From contig NZ_VCHQ01000018.1 of assembly GCF_005860775.1 (NCBI RefSeq), forward strand, positions 1 through 56,335: a stretch of 56,335 nucleotides of DNA. The letters are read 5' to 3'. Below the pieces are notes generated by a model, which was not told where the DNA came from, did not search any database, and saw only the letters and a program-made list of their open reading frames with translations. A program made the translations under genes and the position numbers. Positions 1-11,029 of this stretch are shown piece by piece. This DNA comes from Klebsiella indica (GTDB lineage Bacteria; Pseudomonadota; Gammaproteobacteria; Enterobacterales; Enterobacteriaceae). The first letter of the stretch is position 1; each line of letters begins with the position of its first letter.

Positions 1-432
1 CCCCTGCACCCCCGGCATTGCGCTGAAAACCTGCCGCTCCGCGGTCCGCTCCACTCCGGCTTCATCTGGCGGACCGGACGGGACTCGACGTCCCTGTCTC
101 GACCCGCCCTCTGGCCGCCGTCCTGGCGGCCAGTCCTGGATGCGCGCCTGCGTTCTCGCCAGGTTTCCTTGATGCGCCCAACCCCCATGCGGTGAGTCCG
201 TTATTCGTCAGTGGCTTTTCAGAGGCTGAAAGTCATAAAAAAGTTATATCCTTTATATTTCAGCCCGTATCAGCTCAGTTAGTGAATCAACCGAATCAGA
301 TTTTCGTTTAAACCACCGATAATGCGTTTGCCACAGGCAAATAAAACAAAAGATAACACCGATGATTTGCTTAAGTGAACGGCATTAGGCCCGAAAGTTG
401 CGGATTTTAGTGCCTGTTCCCGACGCGAAGCG
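1..432. other. GC-rich edge segment plus htpX downstream region
   Basis: No gene can be named here. Bases 1-190 are strikingly GC-rich and change abruptly to AT-rich sequence near 200. They contain a perfect 9-bp stem (111-119 with 125-133). On the minus strand a frame is open from an ATG at 188 to the window edge (62 codons, very rich in Arg and Gly, reading MGVGRIKETWRERRR at its start). It has no recognisable domain and no obvious ribosome-binding site. It may be the end of a repeated element or an unknown partial gene. Bases 200-432 hold nothing I can assign; they follow the htpX stop codon. Confidence 0.35.
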
Positions 433-1314
433 TTATTTCAGATATTCTCCGCTACGCAGCGCTTCGATACGTTTATCCAGCGGCGGGTGCGTCATAAACA
501 GCTCGCTCATAGATTTCGCTTTACCATTGATGCAAAACGCCATCATACTGCTGGCTTCCTGCGGCTCGTAGCTGGTTTTCAGTCGCTGCAACGCGGCGAT
601 CATCTTCTCACGCCCCACCAGTTTTGCTGAACCGGCATCCGCGTGGAACTCACGGTAGCGGGAGAACCACATAGTGATAATGCTGGCCAGAATACCAAAT
701 ACCAGCTCCAGTACCGTGGCAACCGCGAAGTAGATCAGCGGGTTACCGTTGCTGCTTTCCCCTTCATCACGGTTGCCGCCGAGGAAACCGGCCGCAATCT
801 GCGCGATAACACGCGAGATAAAGATAACGAAGGTGTTTACGATCCCCTGAATCAACGTCATGGTGACCATATCACCATTTGCTACGTGGCTGATTTCGTG
901 GGCAATAACCGCTTCTGCTTCATCACGACTCATATTCTGCAACAGCCCGGTGCTCACGGCGACCAGAGACGCATCGCGACGTGCGCCAGTTGCAAAAGCG
1001 TTAATATCTGGCGCATGGTAGATAGCCACCTGCGGCATAGCGATTCCCACCTGCTGTGCCTGCTGTGCGACAGTATTCATTAACCAGCGTTCGGTTTCGT
1101 TACGCGGTTGCTCAATAACTTCTCCACCCACCGATTTTAGCGCCATCCATTTCGACATCAGCAGCGAAACGACAGAACCGCCAAAACCAAACAACAGCGC
1201 CATGATCAGCAGCCCGGTCATGCTGCTTGACTGAATTCCCGTCAGACTTAGCACCAGCCCGAATACCACCATCACTGCCAGGTTGGTCAGCAGGAAAAGC
1301 GCGATTCGCATCAT
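433..1314 (-). CDS. htpX: Protease HtpX, inner-membrane zinc metalloprotease (M48)
   Basis: HtpX is an inner-membrane zinc endopeptidase that cuts misfolded membrane proteins and overlaps in role with FtsH. The 293-residue product has the family's usual length. Two N-terminal hydrophobic segments (about residues 4-24 and 32-54) precede the HEISH zinc motif, with H139, E140 and H143 as ligands and catalytic Glu; two more hydrophobic stretches (about 155-175 and 190-215) flank the second half. The third ligand is expected in the [10 protein letters not shown] segment near residue 222. The ATG at 1312-1314 gives the double-Met start seen in enteric homologues. It lies downstream of prc on the same strand, as in E. 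coli, but 412 bases away and beyond a terminator, so it is its own unit. Confidence 0.97.
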   Translation of the reverse strand: MMRIALFLLTNLAVMVVFGLVLSLTGIQSSSMTGLLIMALLFGFGGSVVSLLMSKWMALKSVGGEVIEQPRNETERWLMNTVAQQAQQVGIAMPQVAIYHAPDINAFATGARRDASLVAVSTGLLQNMSRDEAEAVIAHEISHVANGDMVTMTLIQGIVNTFVIFISRVIAQIAAGFLGGNRDEGESSNGNPLIYFAVATVLELVFGILASIITMWFSRYREFHADAGSAKLVGREKMIAALQRLKTSYEPQEASSMMAFCINGKAKSMSELFMTHPPLDKRIEALRSGEYLK

Positions 1315-1726
1315 AATTTTCTTTTAACCTCAATTTAACAAAACGCACTATGCGATTACCCACATGGTATGGGTAGAACACCAATTTTCAACTATCAGGG
1401 GCGGCTAAGTCACCAGAAAGACACAACTTTACATTTTGTAGCATCTTGCTGACGCCCGGAAGAGAGGTTGACATTTTGTTGAGATTAAGCAAAAAACATC
1501 CGGATCATGGTGCGAGCGAAACGCGCGATGCCGTTCACAGGCCACAGATCTACATGGGGAAAAATGCGCTTTTCGCCAAAGCACGGCAAGAAAAAGGATA
1601 ATTACCCAGGCGAATAAACCGGCGTAAAATCCCGGAGAGCGACTGAACTGACCGACATTGTGCCCACAGGACGCGCAGCAGTGAGTGAAATGAAAACGGG
1701 CACAATCACTTGTGCCCGTTGTATGC
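1315..1726. other. htpX-prc intergenic region
   Basis: This 412-base gap holds the htpX promoter region and the prc terminator. Short frames in it look like chance frames. I see no confident promoter hexamers. Known Cpx control of htpX could act here, but I could not pick out a clear CpxR box by eye. Confidence 0.5.
1694..1720 (-). terminator. Rho-independent terminator of prc
   Basis: A 10-bp perfect stem (1696-1705 with 1710-1719) with a 4-base loop is followed on the minus strand by a T-rich tract. It lies just beyond the prc stop codon and would end the proQ-prc transcript. Confidence 0.8.
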
Positions 1727-3760
1727 TTATTTACCGGCTGGCGGTTCCTTTTCCAGATGAGCCAGGTCAAGCGCAATATCAACCGTTTCATCGAGATACG
1801 GATCCGGCTCCTGGTAATCCTTCGGTAAATCTTCCAGTTTCTTCAGTAACGGTTTGCCTTCCCGTTTCAAGCGATCGTTAATGCGCGCCAGACGAATCGC
1901 ATCATCTTCCTCATTCTCCTTTTCACGCTTCGCGTAGTTCAGAGAAACGATGTTGCGGTTGTCTTTCATCGCGTTATAGCGCGCAATATCCTTGATGATG
2001 TACTGGAACTCTGGATCTTTCGCGATACGCTGATCGTGGAGCCTCCGCAGTTCCGGCTCAAACGGCGTCAGATCGCCATATTTCACATAGCTTGCGGCGT
2101 TGACGCTATCCCACGGCAGCGCGTTATCTTCATACTTCTCGCCGGTTTCGCGTTCTTCGGTACCGGTCGGCATCATAATATCCGGCGTGACGCCCTTACG
2201 CTGCGTACTGCCGCCATTGATACGATAGAATTTCTGAATGGTGTACTGTACAGAGCCCAGAGCCGGCCAGTCCGGACGCAGCATCTGATCGTAAATTCGG
2301 TTCAGAGAACGATACTGCTGGACGGTCCCCTTGCCGAAGGTCGGCTCACCGACGATCAGCGCGCGACCGTAGTCCTGCATCGCTGCGGCGAAAATTTCAG
2401 ACGCCGAGGCGCTGAAGCGGTCAACCAGCACAACCAGCGGACCTTTGTAATACACCACACCGTCTGTATCGCTGTCTTCGCGTACCTTACCGTTGTTATC
2501 GCGTACCTGAACAATCGGACCGGATGGAATAAACAGGCCGGAAAGCGAAACCGCTTCGGTCAGCGCGCCACCGCCGTTACTGCGCAGGTCGATAACAATG
2601 CTGCTGACGTTCTGTTTCTCCAGCTTCTGCAGTTGCACCTTCACGTCATCCGTCAGGCCGACATAGAACCCCGGGATATCCAGCACGCCAACTTTTTCCT
2701 TGCCGACGGTTTTGACTGACATTTTCACCGCACGGTCTTCAAGGCGAATACGTTCGCGCGTCAAAGTGATAATACGCGTTTTCGCGCCTTTACCGGCAGG
2801 CAGAATTTCCAGACGGACCTTGCTTCCCTTCGGCCCCTTAATCAACGCGACGACATCATCAAGACGCCAGCCAATCACGTCAACGATGCTTTTACCCGGC
2901 TGTCCAACGCCAACAATGCGGTCCCCCACACTGAGCGCTTTGCTTTTCGCCGCAGGACCTCCAGCAACCAGAGAGTTGATCACCGTGTAGTCATCATCCA
3001 TCTGCAACACTGCGCCGATACCTTCCAGAGACAGGCTCATTTCCGTGTTGAACTGCTCGGTATTACGCGGTGAAAGGTAGTTAGTGTGCGGATCGATCTC
3101 GCGGGCAAAAGCGGTCATTGCCAGCGAAAAAACGTCTTCGCTGTTGGTTTGCGCCAGACGACGAATGGCAAATTTGTAGCGACGGGTTAAGGTTTCACGA
3201 ATCTCTTTATCGTTTTTGCCCGCCAGCTTCAGGCTAAGCTGGTCAAACTTCACTTTCGCATCCCACAGCGCGTTCAACTCAGCCTCGTTTTTCGGCCAGG
3301 GCGCCTTGCTGCGATCAAGATTGAAGGTGTCATTGCCGGTGAAGTCCATCGGACGCTCCAGCACCTTCAGCGCATACTGATAGCGCTCGAAACGCCGCTT
3401 CTGCGCCAGGTTATACAGATCGTAAAAGACATCCAGCTTGCCGCTGCGCAGTTCATCACCGATTTGGTCCTTCCTGGTGGCGAACTGCGCGACATCGCTG
3501 GCTAACAGCACATTGTGACTGTAATCAAGCAGATTCAGATAACGATCGAAAATTTTCGCCGAAAAGGCATTATCGAGATCAAACTGGCGGTAGTGAGAAC
3601 GGGTAAAGCGCGATGTCACGCGCTCGCTCACCGTCGCATGCTGCGGCTCTTCTTTCAGCAAGGGGATTTGATCAATCCGGGTGATATCATCTATGGCGAA
3701 CGCATGGCCTGCTATAACCAGCAGGCCCGCCAACGCGGTGAGCTTAAAGAATTTGTTCAT
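1727..3760 (-). CDS. prc: Tail-specific periplasmic protease Prc (Tsp)
   Basis: Prc degrades periplasmic proteins with unstructured nonpolar C-termini, including SsrA-tagged ones, and with NlpI helps control MepS. The product is 677 residues. A Sec signal peptide ends at about residue 22 (MNKFFKLTALAGLL...GHAFA). A PDZ domain lies around residues 240-330 and the S41 serine-lysine protease domain around 340-560. The catalytic Ser is in DRFSASASE (about 452) and the Lys in FGKGTVQQ (about 477). I chose the ATG at 3758-3760 because it puts the signal peptide at the N-terminus; the frame is open 16 codons further, but that would overlap proQ. It follows proQ by 19 bases and is probably cotranscribed. 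Confidence 0.97.
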   Translation of the reverse strand: MNKFFKLTALAGLLVIAGHAFAIDDITRIDQIPLLKEEPQHATVSERVTSRFTRSHYRQFDLDNAFSAKIFDRYLNLLDYSHNVLLASDVAQFATRKDQIGDELRSGKLDVFYDLYNLAQKRRFERYQYALKVLERPMDFTGNDTFNLDRSKAPWPKNEAELNALWDAKVKFDQLSLKLAGKNDKEIRETLTRRYKFAIRRLAQTNSEDVFSLAMTAFAREIDPHTNYLSPRNTEQFNTEMSLSLEGIGAVLQMDDDYTVINSLVAGGPAAKSKALSVGDRIVGVGQPGKSIVDVIGWRLDDVVALIKGPKGSKVRLEILPAGKGAKTRIITLTRERIRLEDRAVKMSVKTVGKEKVGVLDIPGFYVGLTDDVKVQLQKLEKQNVSSIVIDLRSNGGGALTEAVSLSGLFIPSGPIVQVRDNNGKVREDSDTDGVVYYKGPLVVLVDRFSASASEIFAAAMQDYGRALIVGEPTFGKGTVQQYRSLNRIYDQMLRPDWPALGSVQYTIQKFYRINGGSTQRKGVTPDIMMPTGTEERETGEKYEDNALPWDSVNAASYVKYGDLTPFEPELRRLHDQRIAKDPEFQYIIKDIARYNAMKDNRNIVSLNYAKREKENEEDDAIRLARINDRLKREGKPLLKKLEDLPKDYQEPDPYLDETVDIALDLAHLEKEPPAGK

Positions 3761-3779
3761 GCCTGCCCCGGCCTCCGTT

Positions 3780-4454
3780 TCAGAACACCAGGTGTTCTGC
3801 GCGTACAATCATTGACATACCAGAAGTCAGCTGTACACGAACGCCATCTTTGGTGATTTCCAGGACGGTGGCGTCCATTGCATTATTACCGGCTTTCACC
3901 TTCAGCGCCTGACCTACGGTCAATACTGACACATCTGATACAGGGGTATGACGCTCTTCACGGGGTGCCCTGGCCACCGCCGGGCGCGGTTTACGCGATT
4001 GTTCAGCGCCTTCTTTGCGACGCATCTGAGGACGCGGTTTACGTTGACGGCGAGCGCCCTCTTCTGACTGACCTGCGGCGGCGGCTTCACGTTTTTTCGC
4101 CTGCTGGGCCTCACGCTGCGCCTGAACGCGGGCTTTTGCTTCTTCCAGTTGCTGGCGGGCATGAGCGACATGCTGCTCTTCCAGTTCGCCGCAAGGATTG
4201 CCGTCGAGATCGACGCGGACAGCGCCGGGTTTAACGCCGTACAGATAACGCCAGCTCGAAGTATAGAGACGCAAAGCAGCGCGAAGTTGGGTTTTACTGA
4301 GATTCATCTCTCCGCCAACACGTTCGACGAGATCCTGAAAAATACCGACTTTCAGGGGGCGCGCTTCCCCTTCAGCGCTAAAACACTGAGGAAAACGTTC
4401 GGCCAGAAACGCAATGACTTCTTTACTGCTATTCAACTTAGGTTGATTTTCCAT
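3780..4454 (-). CDS. proQ: RNA chaperone ProQ
   Basis: ProQ is a FinO-domain RNA-binding protein that binds many small RNAs and mRNA 3' ends and affects ProP osmosensing. The 224-residue product shows the FinO domain at about residues 5-120 (including [11 protein letters not shown]). A charged, Lys/Arg/Glu/Ala-rich linker (about 105-170) follows, then a compact C-terminal Tudor-like domain (about 174-224, ending RAEHLVF). The linker is slightly shorter than in E. coli (232) and differs in sequence, as expected for the least conserved part. The start ATG (4452-4454) gives the conserved [13 protein letters not shown] start. prc follows 19 bases downstream. Confidence 0.97.
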   Translation of the reverse strand: MENQPKLNSSKEVIAFLAERFPQCFSAEGEARPLKVGIFQDLVERVGGEMNLSKTQLRAALRLYTSSWRYLYGVKPGAVRVDLDGNPCGELEEQHVAHARQQLEEAKARVQAQREAQQAKKREAAAAGQSEEGARRQRKPRPQMRRKEGAEQSRKPRPAVARAPREERHTPVSDVSVLTVGQALKVKAGNNAMDATVLEITKDGVRVQLTSGMSMIVRAEHLVF

Positions 4455-4551
4455 GAAATTTCCTGATTACAACGGACGTCGCCAACAAGCCGCAGGCATG
4501 AACAGGCGTCATTATAATGACGCCATCGCTAAATGCTACGTTATCCGTTGA

Positions 4552-5049
4552 TTATCCTGCGGCGTGGGTAAATATTTTTTGATAATCAGTCGCAGAAATG
4601 CATTTTTCAAGCTGCGCAACCAGTTCGGTAAGCCCCTGTTCATCTTCAGCGGTGAAACGAGAGTAGTCCGTACTATCAATGTCCAGGACGCCGATCACCT
4701 GATTACGCACCCGCAGCGGAAAGACGATCTCAGAATTACTGGCGGCATCACAGGCAATGTGTCCGTCAAACGCGTGCACGTCCGCTACGCGCTGCACGCG
4801 ATTCTGTGCAACCGCAGTACCGCAGACACCGCGGCCAACCGGAATACGCACGCAGGCCAGCTTGCCCTGGAACGGGCCAAGAACCAGCGTATTGCCTTCA
4901 AGCAGATAGAAACCCGCCCAGTTCACATTAGCCAGCCGCTCAAACAGCAGCGCGCTGGTATTGGCCATCATCGCCAAAAAACTGCTTTCACCTGCCATTA
5001 ACGCCTGAAAATCGCGGTTCAGATCCGCGTAAAATTCTGATTTGTTCAT
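4552..5049 (-). CDS. msrC: Free methionine-(R)-sulfoxide reductase
   Basis: This GAF-domain enzyme (YebR/fRMsr) reduces free L-methionine-(R)-sulfoxide in the cytoplasm. The 165-residue product is one GAF domain. Three cysteines, C66, C76 and C100, sit in CVRIPVGRGVCGTAV and IACDAASNSE and correspond by spacing to the catalytic and resolving cysteines of the E. coli enzyme. It is upstream of proQ on the same strand (97-base gap) and divergent from yebS. Confidence 0.95.
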   Translation of the reverse strand: MNKSEFYADLNRDFQALMAGESSFLAMMANTSALLFERLANVNWAGFYLLEGNTLVLGPFQGKLACVRIPVGRGVCGTAVAQNRVQRVADVHAFDGHIACDAASNSEIVFPLRVRNQVIGVLDIDSTDYSRFTAEDEQGLTELVAQLEKCISATDYQKIFTHAAG

Positions 5050-5181
5050 TATTTATTCGCTTAGTTGCCTGACTACCTGACACGTACACTCTAATAAAAT
5101 AAGCTTTAAATGCGTTCATGCTCAAGATGAATTCATTCCTGGGTTAAGATAGAGAGATACACTCATTCACGCACGTTATAA

Positions 5182-6465
5182 ATGCCACTAAAAATATCCC
5201 GGATTACGCCAGCGAAAAAGATCGTCGTCCACGCGGTAAGCGAGCCCATTCTGCACGCCCATTACCAGCGCTGCGCGCAGTGCGATCTGCTCTTCCACTT
5301 ACCGGTCCTTAAAAGGAATCAAAGCGCATGGTGCCCTCGCTGCAACGCTAAAATCCGTGATGGTCGTGACTGGTCGCTCTCCCGGCTGGGTAGCATGGCT
5401 ATCACCATGCTACTGCTAATGCCTTTTGCCTGGACCGAGCCGCTTCTCCATTTGCACCTGCTTGGTGTCCGTATTGACGCTAACGTACTTCAGGGGATCT
5501 GGCAAATGACCAGCCAGGGAGATCCGCTGACGGCAGCGATGGTGCTGTTTTGCGCTATCGTCGCGCCGGTTCTGCTGGTCGTCTCCATCGCTTATCTGTG
5601 GCTAGGTAACGTGCTGGGAATGAATCTGCGCCCGGTTTTGCTGATGCTGGAGCGGCTCAAAGAGTGGGTCATGTTAGACATTTATCTGGTCGGCATCGGC
5701 GTCGCCGCCATCAAGGTGCAGGATTATGCGTTCCTGCAACCGGGAATCGGGCTTATCGCGTTTATCTCCCTGACGTTGCTCAGTATCCTGACGCTCATTC
5801 ATCTGAATGTCGAGGAGCTATGGACGCGTTTTTACCCCACTCGCCCGGCGCAGCAGCCGGATAGTCGCTTACAAGTTTGCCCTGGCTGCCATTATACCGG
5901 CCATCGCGATAACCGTGGCCGCTGCCGCCGCTGCCATACGCCTCTGCACCACAGGAAACCGCAGAGCCTGCAAAAGAGTTGGGCGGCGCTGCTTGCCTCG
6001 ATGGTTTTTTTGATTCCGGCGAACCTGCTGCCGATATCGATTATCTACATCAACGGTACCCGCCAGGATGACACTATCATTTCCGGCATTATGTCGCTGG
6101 CGAACAACAACATCGCCATCGCTGGCGTGGTTTTTATTGCCAGTATTCTGGTGCCGTTCACTAAAGTTATTGTGTTATTTACGCTACTGCTCAGCATACA
6201 ATTTAAATGCGAACAGGGGCTACGTACCCGCATCCGGCTATTGCGGCTGATTACCTGGATTGGTCGCTGGTCAATGCTGGATCTTTTTGTCATTGCATTA
6301 ACCATGTCGCTAATCAATCGCGATCAGCTCCTCGCGTTTACGATGGGGCCCGCCGCGGTCTATTTTGGCGCCGCAGTGATATTAACTATCCTCGCTGTAG
6401 AATGGCTGGACAGCCGCTTACTTTGGGACGCACATGAGTCAGGAAACGCCCGCTTCGACGACTGA
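5182..6465 (+). CDS. yebS: PqiA-family inner-membrane protein LetA (YebS)
   Basis: LetA is the inner-membrane partner of the MCE protein LetB (YebT), in a system that moves lipids across the envelope. The 427 residues hold two tandem PqiA domains. Each opens with a zinc-ribbon-like Cys set (C31/C34/C51/C54 and C233/C236/C248/C251), followed by hydrophobic membrane segments at about 66-90, 115-142, 165-210, 263-285, 300-345 and 365-405. The length and the C-terminal [10 protein letters not shown] match E. coli YebS. It overlaps yebT by 32 bases, a sign of tight co-expression. Confidence 0.96.
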   Translation: MPLKISRITPAKKIVVHAVSEPILHAHYQRCAQCDLLFHLPVLKRNQSAWCPRCNAKIRDGRDWSLSRLGSMAITMLLLMPFAWTEPLLHLHLLGVRIDANVLQGIWQMTSQGDPLTAAMVLFCAIVAPVLLVVSIAYLWLGNVLGMNLRPVLLMLERLKEWVMLDIYLVGIGVAAIKVQDYAFLQPGIGLIAFISLTLLSILTLIHLNVEELWTRFYPTRPAQQPDSRLQVCPGCHYTGHRDNRGRCRRCHTPLHHRKPQSLQKSWAALLASMVFLIPANLLPISIIYINGTRQDDTIISGIMSLANNNIAIAGVVFIASILVPFTKVIVLFTLLLSIQFKCEQGLRTRIRLLRLITWIGRWSMLDLFVIALTMSLINRDQLLAFTMGPAAVYFGAAVILTILAVEWLDSRLLWDAHESGNARFDD

Positions 6466-9067
6466 AGCCAAAATCAAAACTAAACGCCGCATCTCGCCAT
6501 TCTGGTTACTGCCGGTCATTGCGCTCCTGATTGCCGGTTGGCTCATCTGGACCAGCTACCAAAATCACGGCACGACGATCACCATCGACTTCCAGTCAGC
6601 TAATGGTATCGTGCCGGGGCGCACGCCCATCCGCTACCAGGGGGTGGAAGTCGGCACGGTAGAGAATATCTCTCTGAGCAAAGATCTGAGCAAGATCGAA
6701 GTTTCAGCCAGCATCAAAGGGGATATGAAAGATGCATTGCGCAAGGATACACAATTCTGGCTGGTGACGCCGAAAGCCTCTCTTGCCGGCGTCTCAGGCC
6801 TTGATGCGCTGGTCGGCGGGAACTATATCGGCATGATGCCCGGCCAGGGCGATCCGGAAGATCACTTTGTCGCCCTCGATACCCAGCCGCAATACCACAT
6901 TAATAACGGCGAGCTGATGATTCACCTCAAGTCGGCGGATTTAGGCGCGTTAACCAGCGGCTCACTGGTCTATTTCCGCAAGATTCCCGTCGGCCGGGTT
7001 TATGACTTCGCCATTAATCCCAACAATCAGGGCGTGACGATTGATGTTCTGATTGAACGTCGGTTCACCAATCTGGTGAAAAAAGACAGCCGTTTCTGGA
7101 ACGTTTCCGGGGTTAAGGCAGACATCAGCTTAAGCGGCGCGAAAGTCCAGTTGGAAAGTCTTTCCGCGCTGGTTAACGGCGCTATTGCCTTTGATTCACC
7201 GAATAATTCGCCACAGGCCCAACAAAATAGCGACTACCGGCTATATGACGATCTGGCCCACAGCCAGCGCGGCGTCGTAATTAAACTGGAACTTACCGAT
7301 GGCGCGGGACTCAAAGCGGGCTCCACGCCGCTGATGTATCAGGGCCTGGAGGTTGGTCTGCTTAGCAAGCTGAATCTGAATGCCGACGGGAAAGTGACCG
7401 GTGAAATGACTGTCGACCCGAGCGTCGTCGGACTGCTGCGTGAGAAGACATTGATTCAGATGAAAAAACCGAAAATTTCTCTGGAGAATCCTGATATCAG
7501 CGCGCTGTTGACCGGACCGACCTTCGAACTGATTCCCGGTGAAGGCGAGCCGCGCGACCACTTTGTGGTTCTGCCGGCCGATAAATCGCTGCTCGAAGAG
7601 CCGAATGTCGCTACGGTGACGCTGAACGCGTCGGAAAGCTATGGTATCAATGTCGGACAGCCGTTGATCCTGCACGGCGTGCAAATCGGTCAGGTGCTGG
7701 AACGCGAACTGCACGCCGATGGCGTAACCTTCCAGGTGGCCGTGATGCCGGAATATCGTTCTCTGATTCATGGCGACAGCAAATTCGTGGTCAACAGCCG
7801 TATTGATGTCAAAGTTGGCCTCGACGGCGTACAGCTCCTTGGCGCCAGCGCCAGCGAGTGGCTCAACGGCGGCATTCGGATTATTCCGGGCAGTAAAGGG
7901 GAGATGCAACGCCACTATCCGCTGTACGCTAATCAGGAAAAAGCGCAGGAAAACAGCCTGAGCGACGTGCCCACCACTACCCTCAGCCTCTCCGCAGAGA
8001 CGCTGCCGGACATACAGGCAGGCTCCGTGGTGCTGTATCGTAAATTTGCGGTAGGCGAAATCATCAGCGTCCGGCCACGGAAAAACGCCTTTGAGATCGA
8101 TATCCATATCCAGCCGGAATACCATCATTTGCTGACCAGCAACAGCGTATTCTGGGCCGAAGGCGGCGCCAAAGTTCAGCTTAACGGCAGCGGTCTGACG
8201 GTCCAGGCCTCCCCGCTTTCCCGCGCGCTGAAAGGAGCAATCAGTTTTGATAACCTCAGCGGCGCCAGTTCCGGCGCGCGTATCGATAATAAACGCATTC
8301 TGTATGCATCGGAAGCCGCCGCCCGTGCGGTCGGCGGACAAATCACCCTGCATGCGTTCGACGCCGGAAAAATGAAGGAAGGTATGCCGATTCGCTATCT
8401 GGGGATTGATATCGGCCAGATCCAATCATTGAATTTAATTACCGCCAAAAACGAAGTACAGGCGAAGGCCGTTCTGTACCCGGAATACGTTAATACGTTT
8501 GCCCGCGCAGGGACCCGTTTCTCCGTGATTACGCCGCAAATTTCCGCAGCCGGTGTCGAGAATCTCGATACCCTGTTCCAGGCCTATATCAACGTCGAAC
8601 CCGGCCGTGGCGCACCGAGTCGTGATTTCGAAATTCAGGAAACCACGATTAGCGATTCACGTTATATCGACGGTCTGAGCATTATCGTGGAAGCCCCGGA
8701 AGCGGGTTCACTGGGTATCGGTACGCCGGTGCTATTCCGTGGGCTTGAAGTCGGGACGGTGACCGGTCTGACGCTTGGCTCAATGTCGGATCGGGTGATG
8801 GTGAAACTGCGCATCAGTAAACGTTATCAGTATCTGGTACGCAACAACTCCGTATTCTGGCTGGCTTCCGGCTATAGCCTCGATTTTGGCCTGATTGGCG
8901 GAGTGGTAAAAACCGGAACCTTTAATCAGTTTATTCGCGGCGGTATCGCTTTTGCGACGCCGCCGGGTACGCCGCTGGCGCCGAAAGCACAGGATGGCAA
9001 ACATTTCCTGCTGCTGGAGAGTGAACCAAAAGAGTGGCGCGAATGGGGTACCGCTCTGCCACGTTAA
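6434..9067 (+). CDS. yebT: MCE-domain lipid-transport protein LetB (YebT)
   Basis: LetB forms a long periplasmic tube of stacked MCE rings through which lipids pass between inner and outer membranes. The 877-residue product has one N-terminal membrane anchor (about residues 20-40, [17 protein letters not shown]) and then seven repeated MCE domains. These can be seen as recurring G-IxxGxxxxYxGxxVGxVxxI patterns, for example near residues 58, 173, 295, 402, 525, 640 and 760. The length equals the E. coli protein. The start lies inside the end of yebS. A terminator follows at 9072. Confidence 0.96.
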   Translation: MSQETPASTTEAKIKTKRRISPFWLLPVIALLIAGWLIWTSYQNHGTTITIDFQSANGIVPGRTPIRYQGVEVGTVENISLSKDLSKIEVSASIKGDMKDALRKDTQFWLVTPKASLAGVSGLDALVGGNYIGMMPGQGDPEDHFVALDTQPQYHINNGELMIHLKSADLGALTSGSLVYFRKIPVGRVYDFAINPNNQGVTIDVLIERRFTNLVKKDSRFWNVSGVKADISLSGAKVQLESLSALVNGAIAFDSPNNSPQAQQNSDYRLYDDLAHSQRGVVIKLELTDGAGLKAGSTPLMYQGLEVGLLSKLNLNADGKVTGEMTVDPSVVGLLREKTLIQMKKPKISLENPDISALLTGPTFELIPGEGEPRDHFVVLPADKSLLEEPNVATVTLNASESYGINVGQPLILHGVQIGQVLERELHADGVTFQVAVMPEYRSLIHGDSKFVVNSRIDVKVGLDGVQLLGASASEWLNGGIRIIPGSKGEMQRHYPLYANQEKAQENSLSDVPTTTLSLSAETLPDIQAGSVVLYRKFAVGEIISVRPRKNAFEIDIHIQPEYHHLLTSNSVFWAEGGAKVQLNGSGLTVQASPLSRALKGAISFDNLSGASSGARIDNKRILYASEAAARAVGGQITLHAFDAGKMKEGMPIRYLGIDIGQIQSLNLITAKNEVQAKAVLYPEYVNTFARAGTRFSVITPQISAAGVENLDTLFQAYINVEPGRGAPSRDFEIQETTISDSRYIDGLSIIVEAPEAGSLGIGTPVLFRGLEVGTVTGLTLGSMSDRVMVKLRISKRYQYLVRNNSVFWLASGYSLDFGLIGGVVKTGTFNQFIRGGIAFATPPGTPLAPKAQDGKHFLLLESEPKEWREWGTALPR

Positions 9068-9071
9068 CACC

Positions 9072-9102
9072 AAAGGCTCCGGTGTCCGATGCCGGAGCCT
9101 TT
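9072..9102 (+). terminator. Terminator of the yebS-yebT operon
   Basis: A strong hairpin (9073-9082 with 9092-9101, AAGGCTCCGG and its complement) lies 5 bases after the yebT stop. The following T tract is short (TTTA), so termination may be partial. It separates yebT from rsmF. Confidence 0.65.
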
Positions 9103-9144
9103 ATGGTAAACTGCGTCCCCTTATTTTGTTGTGGTGCGCACCTC

Positions 9145-10578
9145 GTGGCTCAAAACCCTGTCTATCTCCCTGAAGAATTCCTCGCTCAAATGCGTGCGGC
9201 GATGCCAGCGCATCTCTCTTTCGCTGACTTTATCGACGCCTGCCAGCGTCCGCTGCGCCGAAGCATTCGTGTCAATACGCTGAAAATCACCGTCGCTGAC
9301 TTTTTGCAACGGGTTGCCCCCTACGGCTGGCAACTGACGCCAGTGCCCTGGTGCGAAGAAGGTTTTTGGATCGAACGCGAAGACACTGACGCCGTGCCGC
9401 TTGGCAGTACGGCGGAACATCTCAGCGGGCTGTTTTATATTCAGGAAGCCAGCTCCATGCTGCCGGTCGCCGCGCTGTTTGCGGACAATGAAATGCCGCA
9501 GCGAGTAATGGACGTCGCCGCCGCGCCGGGGTCCAAAACGACGCAAATTGCCGCACGGATGAACAATGAAGGCGGGATTCTGGCGAATGAATATTCCGCC
9601 AGTCGGGTCAAAGTGCTGCATGCCAATATCAGCCGCTGCGGTATCGGCAACGTGGCGCTAACGCATTTTGATGGCCGGGTATTCGGCGCCGCGCTGCCGG
9701 AGTGTTTTGACGCTATTCTGCTCGATGCGCCCTGCTCCGGCGAAGGCGTGGTGCGTAAAGATCCCGATGCGCTGAAAAACTGGTCGCCGGAAAGCAACGA
9801 GGAAATCGCACGAACCCAGCGTGAACTGATCGATAGCGCATTCCACGCGCTTCGCCCGGGCGGCACGCTGGTCTACTCCACCTGTACCCTGAACCGGCAG
9901 GAAAACGAAGATGTGGTCAACGGACTATTAGCCCGCTTCCCGCAGGCCGCGGAAGTGTTGCCGCTCGGTTCGCTGTTCCCGCAGGCTAACGAGGCGCTGA
10001 CCGAAGAGGGATTCCTGCACGTCTTCCCGCAGATTTTTGACTGCGAAGGCTTCTTTGTCGCCCGACTGCGTAAAACCGCCGCCATCGAACCACTCCCCAC
10101 TCCCGGCTATAAGGTTGGCAAATTTCCGTTCACCCCGCTGAAAAATCGTGAATCTGCCGCCGTTACCGCCGCTGCCGCCGCTATTGGCCTGCGGTGGGAC
10201 GCCAGCCATACACTCTGGCAGCGTGATAAAGAAATCTGGCTGTTTCCCCGGGCGCTCGACGCATTATTTGGTAAAGTTCGTTTCTCCCGTATCGGGATTC
10301 GTCTTGCCGAAACGCACAATAAAGGCTACCGCTGGCAACATGAAGCGATTATTGCCTTTGCCGCGCCAGCTGCGCCTTTTGAACTGACCCAGGCCGAGGC
10401 GGAAGAGTGGTATCGCGGTCGCGACATCTACCCTGAAACGCTCCCGCTGCAGGACGATGTCATTGTCACTTTTCAGGGCGCGCCGCTGGGACTGGCGAAA
10501 AAAGTGGGATCGCGTTTAAAAAATAGCTATCCCCGCGAACTGGTCCGCGACGGGAAGCTGTTTAGCGGCAAGTCGTGA
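9145..10578 (+). CDS. rsmF: 16S rRNA m5C1407 methyltransferase RsmF
   Basis: RsmF (YebU) methylates C1407 of 16S rRNA on assembled 30S subunits using S-adenosylmethionine. With a GTG start at 9145 the product is 477 residues, close to E. coli (479). The SAM-binding loop is [14 protein letters not shown] (about 121-134). The two cysteines typical of m5C enzymes are C197 in DAPCSGEG and C247 in STCTLN, the latter expected to be the nucleophile. A C-terminal PUA-like domain begins near residue 390. The frame is open 37 codons further upstream, but that would overlap yebT and its terminator. The GTG has no good ribosome-binding site, so the start is the least certain part. Confidence 0.93.
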   Translation: MAQNPVYLPEEFLAQMRAAMPAHLSFADFIDACQRPLRRSIRVNTLKITVADFLQRVAPYGWQLTPVPWCEEGFWIEREDTDAVPLGSTAEHLSGLFYIQEASSMLPVAALFADNEMPQRVMDVAAAPGSKTTQIAARMNNEGGILANEYSASRVKVLHANISRCGIGNVALTHFDGRVFGAALPECFDAILLDAPCSGEGVVRKDPDALKNWSPESNEEIARTQRELIDSAFHALRPGGTLVYSTCTLNRQENEDVVNGLLARFPQAAEVLPLGSLFPQANEALTEEGFLHVFPQIFDCEGFFVARLRKTAAIEPLPTPGYKVGKFPFTPLKNRESAAVTAAAAAIGLRWDASHTLWQRDKEIWLFPRALDALFGKVRFSRIGIRLAETHNKGYRWQHEAIIAFAAPAAPFELTQAEAEEWYRGRDIYPETLPLQDDVIVTFQGAPLGLAKKVGSRLKNSYPRELVRDGKLFSGKS

Positions 10579-10604
10579 TGCGGCGCATAAAAACCGCATT
10601 TTTT
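10578..10604 (+). terminator. Terminator of rsmF
   Basis: Stem ATGCGG (10578-10583) pairs with CCGCAT (10594-10599) and runs into six T residues, directly after the rsmF stop codon. Confidence 0.75.
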
Positions 10605-10694
10605 CACTGGCGGTTTTCGCACGTTTGTCTACGCTGAAAAATGTCGGCCCTTGACTGGTCGTACCACAATTCAGCAGATAAACGGGGTTAATTT

Positions 10695-10934
10695 ATGACT
10701 AAAACCAGCGTACGTATCGGCGCGTTTGAAATCGATGACGCCGAACTGCATGGCGAACAGCAGGGAGAGCGAACGTTAAGCATTCCCTGTAAATCCGATC
10801 CGGATTTATGCATGCAACTTGATGCATGGGACGCAGACACCAGCATACCCGCCATACTTGATGGCGAACATTCCGTCCTCTACCGTAAGCACTATGACCG
10901 CCAGTCCGACGCCTGGGTCATGCGCCTTGCCTGA
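10695..10934 (+). CDS. yebV: Small conserved protein YebV
   Basis: A 79-residue acidic cytoplasmic protein of unknown function, recognised by its sequence (MTKTSVRIGAFEIDDAELHG) and its place between rsmF and yebW as in E. coli. No catalytic motif or membrane segment is visible. A terminator follows at once, so it is probably monocistronic. Confidence 0.88.
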   Translation: MTKTSVRIGAFEIDDAELHGEQQGERTLSIPCKSDPDLCMQLDAWDADTSIPAILDGEHSVLYRKHYDRQSDAWVMRLA

Positions 10935-10941
10935 TCCAATG

Positions 10942-10971
10942 AACCCGTCGCCTCAGACGGGTTATTTGTTC
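10942..10971 (+). terminator. Terminator of yebV
   Basis: AACCCGTC (10942-10949) pairs with GACGGGTT (10956-10963) and is followed by a T-rich stretch, 8 bases beyond the yebV stop. Confidence 0.75.
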
Positions 10972-11029
10972 CCCCTTAACCTGACATCTCCTACACTTAT
11001 TCATATGTTTTCTCAGAGATGAGGGCAGA

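Noticed and set aside
7241-8425. 394-codon open frame on the minus strand inside yebT
   Set aside because: It is a shadow of the repetitive, GC-rich MCE coding frame. It has no family resemblance, and the plus-strand frame is a full conserved gene.
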